Assembly: GCA_963691835.1 (NCBI GenBank)
Contig: OY829383.1
Span: 3,720,001-3,784,000 of the forward strand
Length of the DNA stretch: 64,000 nucleotides
Source of the DNA: G963691835 sp963691835
GTDB lineage: Bacteria > Pseudomonadota > Alphaproteobacteria > Thalassobaculales > Thalassobaculaceae
Direction: 5' to 3'
Part shown: piece after piece, positions 16,111-25,013 of the stretch
Numbering within the stretch: position 1 is the first letter of the stretch
Layout of the letters: each line of letters begins with the position of its first letter
The notes under the pieces: generated by a model
The model's input: only the letters and a program-made list of their open reading frames with translations
Database searches by the model: none
Told to the model about the DNA's origin: nothing
Position numbers and translations under genes: made by a program

Positions 16111-18192
16111 ATGCGCATGTCAAAGTTTACGCTGATGGCCTGCCTTGGTCTCGGCGGGCTGATGTCGACGACAAGCTTTGTCGACGTGCAAGCCGCCAGC
16201 CACTCCGCAGCCTGCCCGGCGATCACTGTCGCCGACGACAAGGGCATTTCCGGTGCCTTCCCGCAACAGTTCGATCTTGCTGAGTTCGAGGCGGCCGCCA
16301 ACTGTAAGATGACGTTCACGGCCAATCCCGCCGCGGCCGATTTGAACAGCCAGATTAAGGGCAATCCGGCCCTACCGTCGGTTGCCGACCGGCTCCCGTC
16401 CGAGCCGCTCGTGGTCGCGCCGTATGAGGAAATCGGCCGCTATGGCGGTACGCTGGATGTCCTGTCCAACGCGACCGAAGCCGGCACATCCGACTTCCTG
16501 TCGGTCAGGCACGTTAACCTGGTCCGGTTCTCCGATGACCTGACCACGATCGTCCCCATGGTCGCCAAGAGCTGGACCTGGAATGACGATTTCACGAAGC
16601 TCACCTTTGTTCTCCGCAAGGGGCACAAGTGGTCGGACGGCGCGCCGTTCACGGCTGAGGACGTGAAGTTCTGGTACGATAATCTGGCGCTCGACCCGAA
16701 CGTTATCGCCAAGCCGAAGGACTACGTCCTTGTCGCGGGCGAGCGGATGACGGTGGAAGTGGTTGACCCGCAGACCGTGGTCTTCAACCTGCCGTCTCCG
16801 AAGCCGGGCCTGCTGGCGCACTTTGCGACGTCCTATGCCCAGGGCTTCCAGCCGAAGCACTTCCTTGGCCAATACCACCCGGCGATCAACCCGGATGCGG
16901 ACAAGCTCGCCAAAGAGCTTGGGTTCGAGAAGGGCTATGACGTCATCGCTGCTTACTATGGCAACTCCGACTGGACGGATACGCCGTCGCCGCTGCTCGC
17001 CCACGCGGACAAGGTCGGCAATATGCCGAAGGCGGTGATGCCGTCGCTTGAGAGCCATATCCTTATCAAGGACACACCGGGAGGCCGCCATCTGGTTGCC
17101 AACCCGTACTTCTTTGTTGTCGATACGGCCGGCCAGCAGCTCCCCTACATCAGTGAGCAGGATGAGCTGTACATCAATGAGAACGAGGTTCGCCTCCTGA
17201 AGCTCGTCAACTCTGAAGTCGACTACAAGTCCCAGTCTCTTCAACTGCCGTCGGCGCCGATGCTGCTCGAGGGCCAGGAGAAGGGCGACTACACCATCGA
17301 TCTCAAGCCGACGATCGCCATGCCGACGTTCTCTTTCAACGTGACGTCGCCGGACGAGGAGAAGCGGAAGGTTTTCGGAGATCTGCGCTTCCGTCAGGCG
17401 ATGTCGGTCGCGATCAACCGGGCGGAGATCAACGAAGTTGCGTTCTTCGATCTCGGTGTGCCGAAGCAGTATGTCGCGTTCTCCCCGACCCCGGAGTTCG
17501 TCGACCCGGCTCTCCTGTCGCATTTCGCGCAGTTCGACCCGGACATGGCGAAGAAGCTCCTGGATGAAGTCGGTGTCGTCGACAAGGACGGCGACGGCAA
17601 CCGGGATCTTCCGAACGGCGATCCGTTTGTCCTGAACATCCAGTTCGCAACCCAGGGCATGGCCGCCCAAGTTGTCGAACTGGTCGCTCAGCACTGGACC
17701 AATGTGGGCGTCAAATCCACGTCGAAGGAAGTCACGCCCGATGAGTATCGCTCGGCGGCCTCCGCGAACCAGCTCGATGTTGGTGCGTGGCAGAAGAGCC
17801 AGCCGCTCGCCGTCGTGCTTGGCAACAACGAGCTGTTCGTTCCGCCATTCGAGAACTACTTCGGCCACCGGTCTGGAATGCTGTGGGCTGAGTATGTGGA
17901 AAGTGATGGCGCCAACGGTGTGAAGCCGCCGCAGTTCGTCTACGACATGATGGCCGACATCAACGCGTTCCAGTCCGCTGGCTCCGGTTCGGCCGAGGCC
18001 AATGAGATCGGTGCGCGGATGGTCAAGACCATGGTGGAGAACCTGCTGTTCATCGGCACGGTTCAGGCGCCCAACCCGATGTATCATCGGAACGCGCTGA
18101 AGAACTTCACTGAGTTCAAGACGAACTCCTATGACTACTACCGGACGTATCCGTACCGGGCTTTCCAGTGGTACTTGGCCAACGAAAGCTGA
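16111..18192 (+). CDS. ABC transporter substrate-binding protein, family 5 (peptide/opine type)
   Basis: A 693-residue periplasmic binding protein of the DppA/OppA (SBP_bac_5) class, larger than typical 500-550-residue members. The N-terminal signal peptide (MRMSKFTLMACLGLGG, cleavage probably after VQA) supports export. Characteristic segments are MVAKSWTWNDDFTKLTFVLR, KGHKWSDGAPFTAEDVKFWY and FGDLRFRQAMSVAINRAEI. The start at 16111 has GGGAGA upstream; longer in-frame starts give an implausible leader. It is the first gene of an import-plus-catabolism locus reaching 30813, with a hairpin after it that may keep it more abundant than the permeases. The ligand is probably a peptide-like or small polar compound used by the downstream enzymes, but this is inference. 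Confidence 0.9.
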   Translation: MRMSKFTLMACLGLGGLMSTTSFVDVQAASHSAACPAITVADDKGISGAFPQQFDLAEFEAAANCKMTFTANPAAADLNSQIKGNPALPSVADRLPSEPLVVAPYEEIGRYGGTLDVLSNATEAGTSDFLSVRHVNLVRFSDDLTTIVPMVAKSWTWNDDFTKLTFVLRKGHKWSDGAPFTAEDVKFWYDNLALDPNVIAKPKDYVLVAGERMTVEVVDPQTVVFNLPSPKPGLLAHFATSYAQGFQPKHFLGQYHPAINPDADKLAKELGFEKGYDVIAAYYGNSDWTDTPSPLLAHADKVGNMPKAVMPSLESHILIKDTPGGRHLVANPYFFVVDTAGQQLPYISEQDELYINENEVRLLKLVNSEVDYKSQSLQLPSAPMLLEGQEKGDYTIDLKPTIAMPTFSFNVTSPDEEKRKVFGDLRFRQAMSVAINRAEINEVAFFDLGVPKQYVAFSPTPEFVDPALLSHFAQFDPDMAKKLLDEVGVVDKDGDGNRDLPNGDPFVLNIQFATQGMAAQVVELVAQHWTNVGVKSTSKEVTPDEYRSAASANQLDVGAWQKSQPLAVVLGNNELFVPPFENYFGHRSGMLWAEYVESDGANGVKPPQFVYDMMADINAFQSAGSGSAEANEIGARMVKTMVENLLFIGTVQAPNPMYHRNALKNFTEFKTNSYDYYRTYPYRAFQWYLANES

Positions 18193-18221
18193 TAGGCTTT
18201 TCGCAGGTGCAATAAAGAAAT

Positions 18222-18251
18222 GACCGGTCCCCGTCTCGGCGGGGGCCGGTC
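18222..18251 (+). terminator. Intercistronic hairpin between binding protein and permease genes
   Basis: An 11-bp stem (GACCGGTCCCC/GGGGGCCGGTC, one G-U) with an 8-nt loop lies 30 bases past the binding-protein stop and 48 bases before the permease start. There is no T-run. Such stems commonly stabilise the upstream message or cause partial termination, raising binding-protein output. Confidence 0.55.
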
Positions 18252-18298
18252 CCCGATCTCTCACGAAGCGAGGCGGACCGGCTGATCAATCTCTCTTC

Positions 18299-19336
18299 AT
18301 GAGCGCAAACGGGGGCTTGCGTCGCATGTTGCAGTTCGTGCAGTTCACATTGACCCGCGCGGCGATGGCCATTGTCACGCTGCTGTTGGTGTCCTTCATC
18401 GTGTTCTCCCTGATGGAGATGGTTCCGGGGAACTGCGCTGAGCGCTATCTCGCTTTTAAGAATACCCAAGGCTCCAAGATCACCGTGGAGGACATCGCCG
18501 CCGAGGAGGCACGCCTCGGCCTTGACCGGCCGTTTGTCGTGCGCTGGGCAAGCTGGGTCGGCGACGTCTTCATCGAAGGGGACTTTGGGGACAGTTGCAT
18601 CCTGCGGATGAGCATCAACGGGCTGTTGGGCCAGAAGATCTGGCTGTCGCTCGGGATCTGCTTCGCCGCTCTGTTCTTCGCCTATCTGATTGCCATACCT
18701 GTCGGAATCATTTCCGCAACCGCCAATAACCCGTTTGCCAACAATACGTTGCGCTTTGTTTCCTACCTCGGCCTCGCCATGCCGAACTTCCTGTTGGCGT
18801 TGATGATCATGTTGTTTTCCACCGTGGTCTTCGGTGACACCCTGACGGGGCTCTTCTCCAAGGAGTACCGGGACGCGCCATGGTCGGTGGACAAGGTATT
18901 GGACTTCCTGTCTCGCGCGTGGCTTCCGATCCTGATCTTGGGGTGGTCGGCGACTGCTTTCGCGCTGCAAACCGTTCGTGCGTTGATGTCCGATGAGCTT
19001 GGCAAACTCTATGTCACGGCCGCACAGGCGAGGGGGGTGTTCGGCTGGCGCCTCTTGTGGCGCTATCCGGCACGCCATGCCTTGGGCCCGATTGTCAACT
19101 CCCTGGGGTTCGACCTGAACCGGGTTTTCAACGAGTTACCGATCGTTGCCATCATTCTGACGTTGACGGGGGCGGGGTCGCTTTTGTTGGAGGCGCTCGC
19201 GCGGTCGAACGATCAGCAGTTGGCGGGGGCAATCATCTTTATGCTGACCGCATCGATCGTCGCGTTGAATTTTTTCACCGATGTCCTGTTGGCGATTATC
19301 GACCCGCGCGTCCGGCGCTCGGTGATGGGGGGCTGA
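18299..19336 (+). CDS. ABC transporter permease, DppB/OppB type
   Basis: A 345-residue inner-membrane permease. TM1 is at about residues 20-40 (MAIVTLLLVSFIVFSLMEMV). The periplasmic loop after TM1 (PGNCAERYLAFKNTQ to FGDSCILRM, with the usual EEARLGLDRPFVVRW pattern) is followed by five more membrane helices. The cytoplasmic coupling motif is in VTAAQARGVFGWRLLWRYPARHALGP (EAA-like loop), about residues 240-265. It pairs with the next gene, two bases downstream, to form the membrane channel. Two cysteines in the periplasmic loop could form a disulfide. Confidence 0.9.
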   Translation: MSANGGLRRMLQFVQFTLTRAAMAIVTLLLVSFIVFSLMEMVPGNCAERYLAFKNTQGSKITVEDIAAEEARLGLDRPFVVRWASWVGDVFIEGDFGDSCILRMSINGLLGQKIWLSLGICFAALFFAYLIAIPVGIISATANNPFANNTLRFVSYLGLAMPNFLLALMIMLFSTVVFGDTLTGLFSKEYRDAPWSVDKVLDFLSRAWLPILILGWSATAFALQTVRALMSDELGKLYVTAAQARGVFGWRLLWRYPARHALGPIVNSLGFDLNRVFNELPIVAIILTLTGAGSLLLEALARSNDQQLAGAIIFMLTASIVALNFFTDVLLAIIDPRVRRSVMGG

Positions 19337-19337
19337 C

Positions 19338-20528
19338 GTGGCGGAAGAGACCATGAACGCCGAGGCCCTCGCGGAGCGACGGAAGAAAGAGGTGTACTTC
19401 ACGGCGAGCCAGACCCAGCTCATTTGGTCGCGTTTCAAAAAGAACCGTGCGGCGATGGTGGCTGGCACCGTGCTCCTGATCATGGTTCTGATGGGGATCT
19501 TCGCGCCGTTCCTGTCCCCCTATGATCCGACGATTGCCGGTCGGGATAAGGACTACCAAAACGGGGCGCCGCAGATACCGATGTTCTGCGATCACAACGG
19601 GTGCTCCTGGCGGCCCTTCCTTCACGGCCTGGAACGGACCCGGTCGATAAAGACGAATTTCCGGTGGGTGACCACCATCAATCCGGACAAACGCCGCTAT
19701 GTGACCTTCCTTCCGCAGGGGTGGGAGTATCGGGTCCTGGCATTCAACCTGGATCTGCCCGGCTCCGCCCTGGATGTGCGTTTTGCCGGTTTTGGTTTCA
19801 CCACCCATCTCTTTGGGATTGAGGAGGGCGGCATCCACCTGTTCGGCACGGACGCCGGCGGTAAAGACATCTTCTCCAGAACACTGCACGCCATCTGGAC
19901 GTCCCTGGCCGTCGGGACAATCGGTGTCTTCATCAGTTTTGTCCTGGCGCTGATCATTGGGGGGGCTTCCGGCTATTTCGGGGGCCGAATAGACGGCTTC
20001 TTCCAGATGATCACGGACGCGGTTCGAACGGTGCCCGCGATCCCGCTCTTCATGGCACTGGCCGCCTTCGTACCGGATGAGTGGAGTTCGGAGACCCGGT
20101 TCTTCTTCATCTCGATAATTCTGGGGCTCATCGGATGGCCGACATTGGCACGGCGGGTGCGGACGCATCTGCTGACCGAACGAAATCAGGAATATGTCCT
20201 CGCTGCCCAGCTCTGCGGCGCGTCGGCGACCCACGTGATCGGCCGACATCTGCTACCGAGCTTCACCAGCTATATCATCGTCGATCTGGTGATCTCATTC
20301 CCCTACATGGTGTTGTCCGAAACAGCGTTGAGCTTCATCGGGCTTGGGCTGAAGGAGCCCGTCAACTCTCTCGGCGTGCTGCTTCAGGCGGTCACCAGCT
20401 CTGACGTTCTTCTGGATTATCAGTGGTATTTCATCCCCGTGATTTTCTTCGTCACCATGGTGATGGCGTTCGTGGTCGTGGGCGATGGTCTTCGGGACGC
20501 CGCCGATCCGTACTCGGACAAGAAATGA
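19338..20528 (+). CDS. ABC transporter permease, DppC/OppC type, with enlarged periplasmic insert
   Basis: A 396-residue permease with an N-terminal cytoplasmic helix (RKKEVYFTASQTQLIWSRFK), TM1 near 40-62, and the core permease domain from FGTDAGGKDIFSRTL (about residue 170) to FVVVGDGLRDAADP. Between TM1 and the core lies an insert of about 110 residues (NGAPQIPMFCDHNGCSW to GFTTHLFGIEEGGIH) that ordinary DppC proteins lack; the YejE-like branch has comparable extensions, as far as I recall. The EAA-like loop is in EYVLAAQLCGASATHVIGRHLLP. The start is GTG at 19338, directly after the partner's stop, and the end overlaps the ATPase start as ATGA. Confidence 0.88.
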   Translation: MAEETMNAEALAERRKKEVYFTASQTQLIWSRFKKNRAAMVAGTVLLIMVLMGIFAPFLSPYDPTIAGRDKDYQNGAPQIPMFCDHNGCSWRPFLHGLERTRSIKTNFRWVTTINPDKRRYVTFLPQGWEYRVLAFNLDLPGSALDVRFAGFGFTTHLFGIEEGGIHLFGTDAGGKDIFSRTLHAIWTSLAVGTIGVFISFVLALIIGGASGYFGGRIDGFFQMITDAVRTVPAIPLFMALAAFVPDEWSSETRFFFISIILGLIGWPTLARRVRTHLLTERNQEYVLAAQLCGASATHVIGRHLLPSFTSYIIVDLVISFPYMVLSETALSFIGLGLKEPVNSLGVLLQAVTSSDVLLDYQWYFIPVIFFVTMVMAFVVVGDGLRDAADPYSDKK

Positions 20529-21556
20529 TGAGCGAGCCTCTGATCAGCGTGCAGAACCTGACGATCCGTTTTCGCACGGACGAAGGGCTGATCACCGCCG
20601 TCGAGAACCTGTCGTTCGATATCGCACCGGGTGAGGTGCTGGGCCTCGTGGGAGAAAGTGGGTCGGGCAAGTCCGTGTCGGCAAAGTCCCTGATGAAGTT
20701 GAACGGCAGCAACACGATCTACGGCGATTACAGCCGCATCATGCTGCAATCCGAAGGGGCTCCCGTCGACATCCTGAAACTCAGCCGGCCGCGCGATCTG
20801 GAGATCGTGCGTGGCGGGGCGATCTCCATGATCTTCCAGGAGCCGATGGCGAGTTTCGCGCCCGCGATCACCGTCGGCGATCAGATGGTGGAACAGCTTC
20901 TGATCCACACCTCGCTTACGAAGAAGCAAGCCAAGGAACTGTCGATCGAGATGCTGGCGCGGGTCGGCATCTCGGATGCGTCCCGGCGGTTCGGGCAGTA
21001 CGCGTTCGAGTTCTCCGGCGGCATGCGACAGCGCGCGATGATCGCCATGGCATTGTCGACCAAGCCCAAGCTGTTGATCGCGGATGAGCCGACAACGGCC
21101 CTCGATGTCACCATTCAGGCTCAGGTAATCGACTTGATGAAGGATCTCGTGGATGAGTTCGGCATGGGCATCCTCTTCATCACCCATGACCTGGGCGTTA
21201 TTGCCCAGACAGCGGACCGGGTCGCTGTCATGTATCTCGGCAAGATGGTGGAGATCGGCAGTGTCCGGGATGTGATCCGCCGGCCGGCGCATCCCTACAC
21301 CAAGGGCCTGCTTGATGCCCTGCCGAAGCTTGAGGCCTTGGACGAGCTTCTCACACCTGTCCCAGGTGATATTCCCAGCCCCTTGGAGCGGCCCCGGGGA
21401 TGCGTCTTTCACACCCGGTGCGCCCAGGCAATCGCTGGGCGGTGTGATGTCGACGTTCCGGGTTCGGTATCATTGGCGGACGGTCATGTGGCGGCGTGTT
21501 TCCTCGCCGAGAGCGGCGCCAATGAAGGCGCCCGCGCCGCGGAGACGGTGGCATGA
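20525..21556 (+). CDS. ABC transporter ATP-binding protein, DppD/OppD type
   Basis: A 343-residue ATPase of the oligopeptide importer class. Walker A is GESGSGKSVSAKS (residues about 43-51), the signature is FSGGMRQRAMIAMALSTKP, Walker B is LLIADEPTTALDV and the switch histidine is in FITHDLGV. The C-terminal oligopeptide-transporter extension (FHTRCAQAIAGRCD) carries the cysteine pattern often tied to an Fe-S site. ATG codons at 20525 and 20528 both work; the first overlaps the permease stop (ATGA). The C-terminus overlaps the next ATPase by ATGA. Confidence 0.92.
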   Translation: MMSEPLISVQNLTIRFRTDEGLITAVENLSFDIAPGEVLGLVGESGSGKSVSAKSLMKLNGSNTIYGDYSRIMLQSEGAPVDILKLSRPRDLEIVRGGAISMIFQEPMASFAPAITVGDQMVEQLLIHTSLTKKQAKELSIEMLARVGISDASRRFGQYAFEFSGGMRQRAMIAMALSTKPKLLIADEPTTALDVTIQAQVIDLMKDLVDEFGMGILFITHDLGVIAQTADRVAVMYLGKMVEIGSVRDVIRRPAHPYTKGLLDALPKLEALDELLTPVPGDIPSPLERPRGCVFHTRCAQAIAGRCDVDVPGSVSLADGHVAACFLAESGANEGARAAETVA

Positions 21557-22569
21557 GCGTTGTCGCGACACCGGATAAGTCGGGTTCTCCCGCCCGGCCG
21601 CACATCTCCGTCAACGACCTGTCGGTTGAGTTCGCAATCGGCCGCCGTCTCTTCGGCCCGCCCCCGACGATCCGCGCTGTTGACAACGTCTCCCTCGACA
21701 TACCGAAAGGCAGCCTCTTCGGGCTTGTGGGGGAGAGCGGCTCCGGCAAGACCACGCTCGGCCGCGCGATCCTAAAGGCGGTGCCGATCACCCATGGACA
21801 TGTGTCCTACGACGATGGGGACGTGGCTTTTGACATCGCTTCTCTCGATAAGCGGGGGCTTAAGGACTATCGGAGCCGCGCCCAGCTCATCTTTCAGGAC
21901 CCTTACGCCGCGTTGAGCCCCCGAATGACGGTGCGTGACATTATCGCCGAGCCGTTGGAAGTGATGAAGCTGACAAGGAGCCGTGCGGAGACCGATGAGC
22001 GGGTGCGTGAGATCGCCGCCAAATGCAGGCTCAACCTGGAGCATCTTCGACGCTTTCCTCACGCATTCTCCGGCGGGCAGCGCCAGCGAATTTCGATCGC
22101 GAGAGCGCTGGTCTGCCAGCCGAAATTCCTTGTCGCCGATGAAAGCGTGGCGGCCCTCGATGTCTCGATCCAGGCGGACATCCTGAACCTGCTGAAGTCA
22201 CTTCAGCGGGAACTGGACATCACGTTCCTCTTCATAAGCCATGATCTGAGCGTCGTTGCCCATACCTGCGATCAGGTCGCCGTTCTCTATCTCGGCCGCT
22301 TGGTGGAAACGGCGCCGACACGAAGCCTGTTTCAAGCGCCGCGGCATCCCTACACGAAGGCGCTGTTGTCCGCGATCCCGTCGCTTGATCCGGATGACAG
22401 GGGCAAAGCCCAGAAACTCGAGGGCGAGATCCCAAGCCCCGCAAACCCGCCGTCGGGATGCCGTTTCCATACCCGGTGCCCGGTCGCCCAGCCGCGCTGC
22501 GCGGCGGAAGAACCGGTTTGGCGGGAGTTGGCGCCGAACCATAAAGTCGCCTGCCACTTCGCGGAATAG
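21553..22569 (+). CDS. ABC transporter ATP-binding protein, DppF/OppF type
   Basis: A 338-residue ATPase, partner of the preceding one. Walker A is GESGSGKTTLGRAI (about residue 60), the Q-loop is in AQLIFQDPYAALSPRMTV, the signature is FSGGQRQRISIARALV, and Walker B FLVADESVAALDV has Ser where Pro is usual after DE. The switch His is in FISHDLSV and the C-terminal tail has FHTRCPVAQPRC. Together the five genes from 16111 form a complete dipeptide/opine-type importer. The 127-bp gap to the next gene contains small C/G-rich hairpins but no clear terminator. Confidence 0.92.
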   Translation: MSVVATPDKSGSPARPHISVNDLSVEFAIGRRLFGPPPTIRAVDNVSLDIPKGSLFGLVGESGSGKTTLGRAILKAVPITHGHVSYDDGDVAFDIASLDKRGLKDYRSRAQLIFQDPYAALSPRMTVRDIIAEPLEVMKLTRSRAETDERVREIAAKCRLNLEHLRRFPHAFSGGQRQRISIARALVCQPKFLVADESVAALDVSIQADILNLLKSLQRELDITFLFISHDLSVVAHTCDQVAVLYLGRLVETAPTRSLFQAPRHPYTKALLSAIPSLDPDDRGKAQKLEGEIPSPANPPSGCRFHTRCPVAQPRCAAEEPVWRELAPNHKVACHFAE

Positions 22570-22696
22570 CGGTCTCTCAATCCCGAACTTTCCGCAACGT
22601 GGAACCAAATCCCCCCACTTTTGGGGCGGGTGCCCTTGTCGTGCGCCCCGACAACCCTCTATGTCATGCCACACAAATTGGGAGCAGGAGGGAGAA

Positions 22697-24067
22697 ATGG
22701 CGGACTATCTGGATACGGTCGCTCGGTTTGTCGCCGATTGCCGCTATGAGGACCTTCCCCAGCCTGCGGTGGAGCGGGCTCGGACTGTCATGGCCGACAC
22801 GGTTGCCGCGATCGCAGCCGGTGCACGGGAACCTGAGGTCATCGCGCTGACCACGACCATGGTGGAGGCGGCTCCGGGGTCGGCCACCGTGATCGGTGCG
22901 GGCGTCTCGGCCGAGCCTTCGACGGCGGCCTTTCTCAACGGGACAGCCGGTACATTCCTGGAGTTGGACGAGGGCAACCAGTTCAGCCGAGGGCATCCCG
23001 CGATTCACGCCATTCCGGCAGCACTGGCCTATGCGGAGCCGCGCGGCCTGTCCGGCCGGGACGTTCTGACAGCCGTCGTCCTGGGCTATGAGATTGGTGC
23101 CCGGATCGGCATTGGCGCCAAGATCCGGATGTCCATGCATCCTCATGGTACCTGGGGCACCGTGGGGGCGGCCGTCACCGTCGCCAAACTTGCGGGTGCG
23201 TCGGCGGAGCAGGTGCGGGAAGTGATCAACGTCGCTTCCACCCTCGGCCTCGCGACAAGCCGTCAGACCATGCTTCAGGGCGGTACCGTCCGAAACACCT
23301 TCTCGGGGTTCAGTGGCAAGATCGGCCTCATGGCTTGGGACATGGTCCGGGCAGGCTTCACCGGAGAGCGCGACGGCTTGTCCACCATCTGGGGCACCGT
23401 CGTCTCCGAGACCTGGGCGCCGGAAGAGATGACGGTTGAGCTTGGTATCCGGTGGGAGATCGCGCGCAACTACTTCAAGCGCCACGCCTGCTGCCGCTAC
23501 AACCACGGAACGCTGGATGCCCTGGCGGAGATCGTGGCCCAACGGCCGAGCGGACTTAAGCCGGAGGACATCGCCTCCGTCCGGGTCGAGACATACTCTC
23601 TCGCTGCACAACTCTCGGATCGGGCGCCGCGCAACACGCTGGCTGGCAAATTTTCCGTTCCGTTCGCCGTGGCAACAACGCTGGTCAACGGCTCAAGCGG
23701 TGTCATGAGTTTCGTGGTCGACCAACTTGACCGGCCTGAGATCCGGGCGATTGCGGACCGTGTCGAGGTTATCGAAGACCCGACTTTAACCGCGATGATG
23801 CCGGACCACCGTCCCGCCCGGGTCGTCGTGACGTTGACCGACGGAACGCAGTTGAAGGCGGAGGCCTTTACGAACCGCGGCGACACCGAAGACCCGTATG
23901 ACGCAGCGGAGCTTCGCGCGAAGTTTTTCGAGCTTGCGGCCCGGGTCTGGACGGATTCTCAAGCGGCCCAGGTCCATACCGCCGCGATGAGCTTCGACAG
24001 CCAGCCGTCGATCACCGCCTTGACCGGAACCCTGGCGCCAATTGCGTACGCCGAGGCGGGTCAGTAA
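22697..24067 (+). CDS. MmgE/PrpD family protein (2-methylcitrate dehydratase-like)
   Basis: A 456-residue member of the MmgE/PrpD fold, which includes 2-methylcitrate dehydratase, iminodisuccinate epimerase and immune-responsive gene 1. Visible family segments are MADTVAAIAAGAREPEV near the N-terminus, FLNGTAGTFLELDEGNQFSRGHP, HPHGTWGTVGAA around residue 150 and FKRHACCRYNHGTLDA about 265. The start at 22697 has GGAGGGAGAA in front; the open frame extends much further upstream but runs through the ATPase gene in another frame. Being first after the transporter and just before an isocitrate-lyase-family gene suggests dehydration or isomerisation of a branched hydroxy-acid intermediate. The substrate is inference. 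Confidence 0.85.
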   Translation: MADYLDTVARFVADCRYEDLPQPAVERARTVMADTVAAIAAGAREPEVIALTTTMVEAAPGSATVIGAGVSAEPSTAAFLNGTAGTFLELDEGNQFSRGHPAIHAIPAALAYAEPRGLSGRDVLTAVVLGYEIGARIGIGAKIRMSMHPHGTWGTVGAAVTVAKLAGASAEQVREVINVASTLGLATSRQTMLQGGTVRNTFSGFSGKIGLMAWDMVRAGFTGERDGLSTIWGTVVSETWAPEEMTVELGIRWEIARNYFKRHACCRYNHGTLDALAEIVAQRPSGLKPEDIASVRVETYSLAAQLSDRAPRNTLAGKFSVPFAVATTLVNGSSGVMSFVVDQLDRPEIRAIADRVEVIEDPTLTAMMPDHRPARVVVTLTDGTQLKAEAFTNRGDTEDPYDAAELRAKFFELAARVWTDSQAAQVHTAAMSFDSQPSITALTGTLAPIAYAEAGQ

Positions 24068-24104
24068 CGGACGCTCCTGCGTCCGGAAGTATGAGGATGG
24101 AAAC

Positions 24105-25013
24105 ATGACACTGAGGGATAGGCTGCGCGCCAGCGTGGCCGGTCAGGGCGACATCGTTGTCGCACCGGGATGCTATGACGCGTTCTCCGCGCTGATGGTT
24201 GAGAGGGCTGGGTTCGACTGCGCCTACCTCTCGGGAGCGTCTCTTGCCTATACGCGCTATGGCCGCCCGGATATTGGCCTGATCGGGATGCGGGAGGTGG
24301 CGGACGCCGTGACCGCGATCACCGAACGGATCGGGATCCCGATCGTGGTCGATGGCGATACCGGTTATGGCAATGCCCTCAACGTGGTCCGCACGATCCG
24401 GGAGTTCGAGCGGGCGGGCGCGACCGGCATCCAGCTTGAGGATCAGGATCTGCCAAAGCGATGCGGCCACCTGGCGGGCAAGCGTTTGGTATCCGCGGCG
24501 GAAATGGTCGGCAAACTGAAGGCGGCTGTGGATACACGCAGCTCCGAAGAGACGCTGATCTACGCGCGCACGGACGCAATTGCCGTGGAAGGGTTCGAGG
24601 CCGCTCTCGACCGCGCGGATCTATATCTCGATGCAGGCGCGGACGTCCTGTTCATCGAAGCCCCTGAGACGCCCGAGCAGATGCAGACGATTGCGAAGCG
24701 GTTCGGCGGCCGGATACCGCTGATGGCCAATATGGTCGAGGGGGGGAAGACACCTATCCGGTCCGCTCCCGACCTCCAGTCCGCAGGTTTCTCCTTCGTC
24801 ATTTTCCCCGGCGGAACCGTGCGCGCCTTGGCCGTCGTGCTGCAGGAGTATTTCGCCAGTCTGAAGGCGCATGGGACAACCGACCCTTGGCGTGACCGGA
24901 TGCTGGATTTCAAGGAGTTCAATGCTGTGATCGGCACGCCGGAGATGCTGGCCCTTGGCGGGAAGTATGACCCGGCCGCCTTCGAAAAAGCGGGAGACGC
25001 GGCTGATGATTGA
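24105..25013 (+). CDS. Isocitrate lyase/PEP mutase family lyase
   Basis: A 302-residue TIM-barrel enzyme of the isocitrate lyase/phosphonomutase superfamily, close in length to methylisocitrate lyase. It shows the metal site IVVDGDTGYGN, then GIQLEDQDLPKRCGHLAGK (residues about 108-126), whose KRCGH loop with catalytic Cys points to a C-C lyase (2-methylisocitrate, 2,3-dimethylmalate or similar) rather than a phosphonate enzyme, and IYARTDAIAVEG. The start at 24105 has GGATGG upstream. The following gene starts inside its last codons (8-bp overlap). With the PrpD-like neighbour it suggests a 2-methylcitrate-like dehydration and cleavage ending in pyruvate or a similar oxoacid; this is inference. 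Confidence 0.87.
   Translation: MTLRDRLRASVAGQGDIVVAPGCYDAFSALMVERAGFDCAYLSGASLAYTRYGRPDIGLIGMREVADAVTAITERIGIPIVVDGDTGYGNALNVVRTIREFERAGATGIQLEDQDLPKRCGHLAGKRLVSAAEMVGKLKAAVDTRSSEETLIYARTDAIAVEGFEAALDRADLYLDAGADVLFIEAPETPEQMQTIAKRFGGRIPLMANMVEGGKTPIRSAPDLQSAGFSFVIFPGGTVRALAVVLQEYFASLKAHGTTDPWRDRMLDFKEFNAVIGTPEMLALGGKYDPAAFEKAGDAADD

Noticed and set aside
16372..18264. A 630-codon minus-strand open frame opposite the binding-protein gene
   Set aside because: It mirrors a clear plus-strand gene; its composition (Arg/His/Asp/Leu/Val rich) is typical of antisense shadows of high-GC genes, and no domain is visible.
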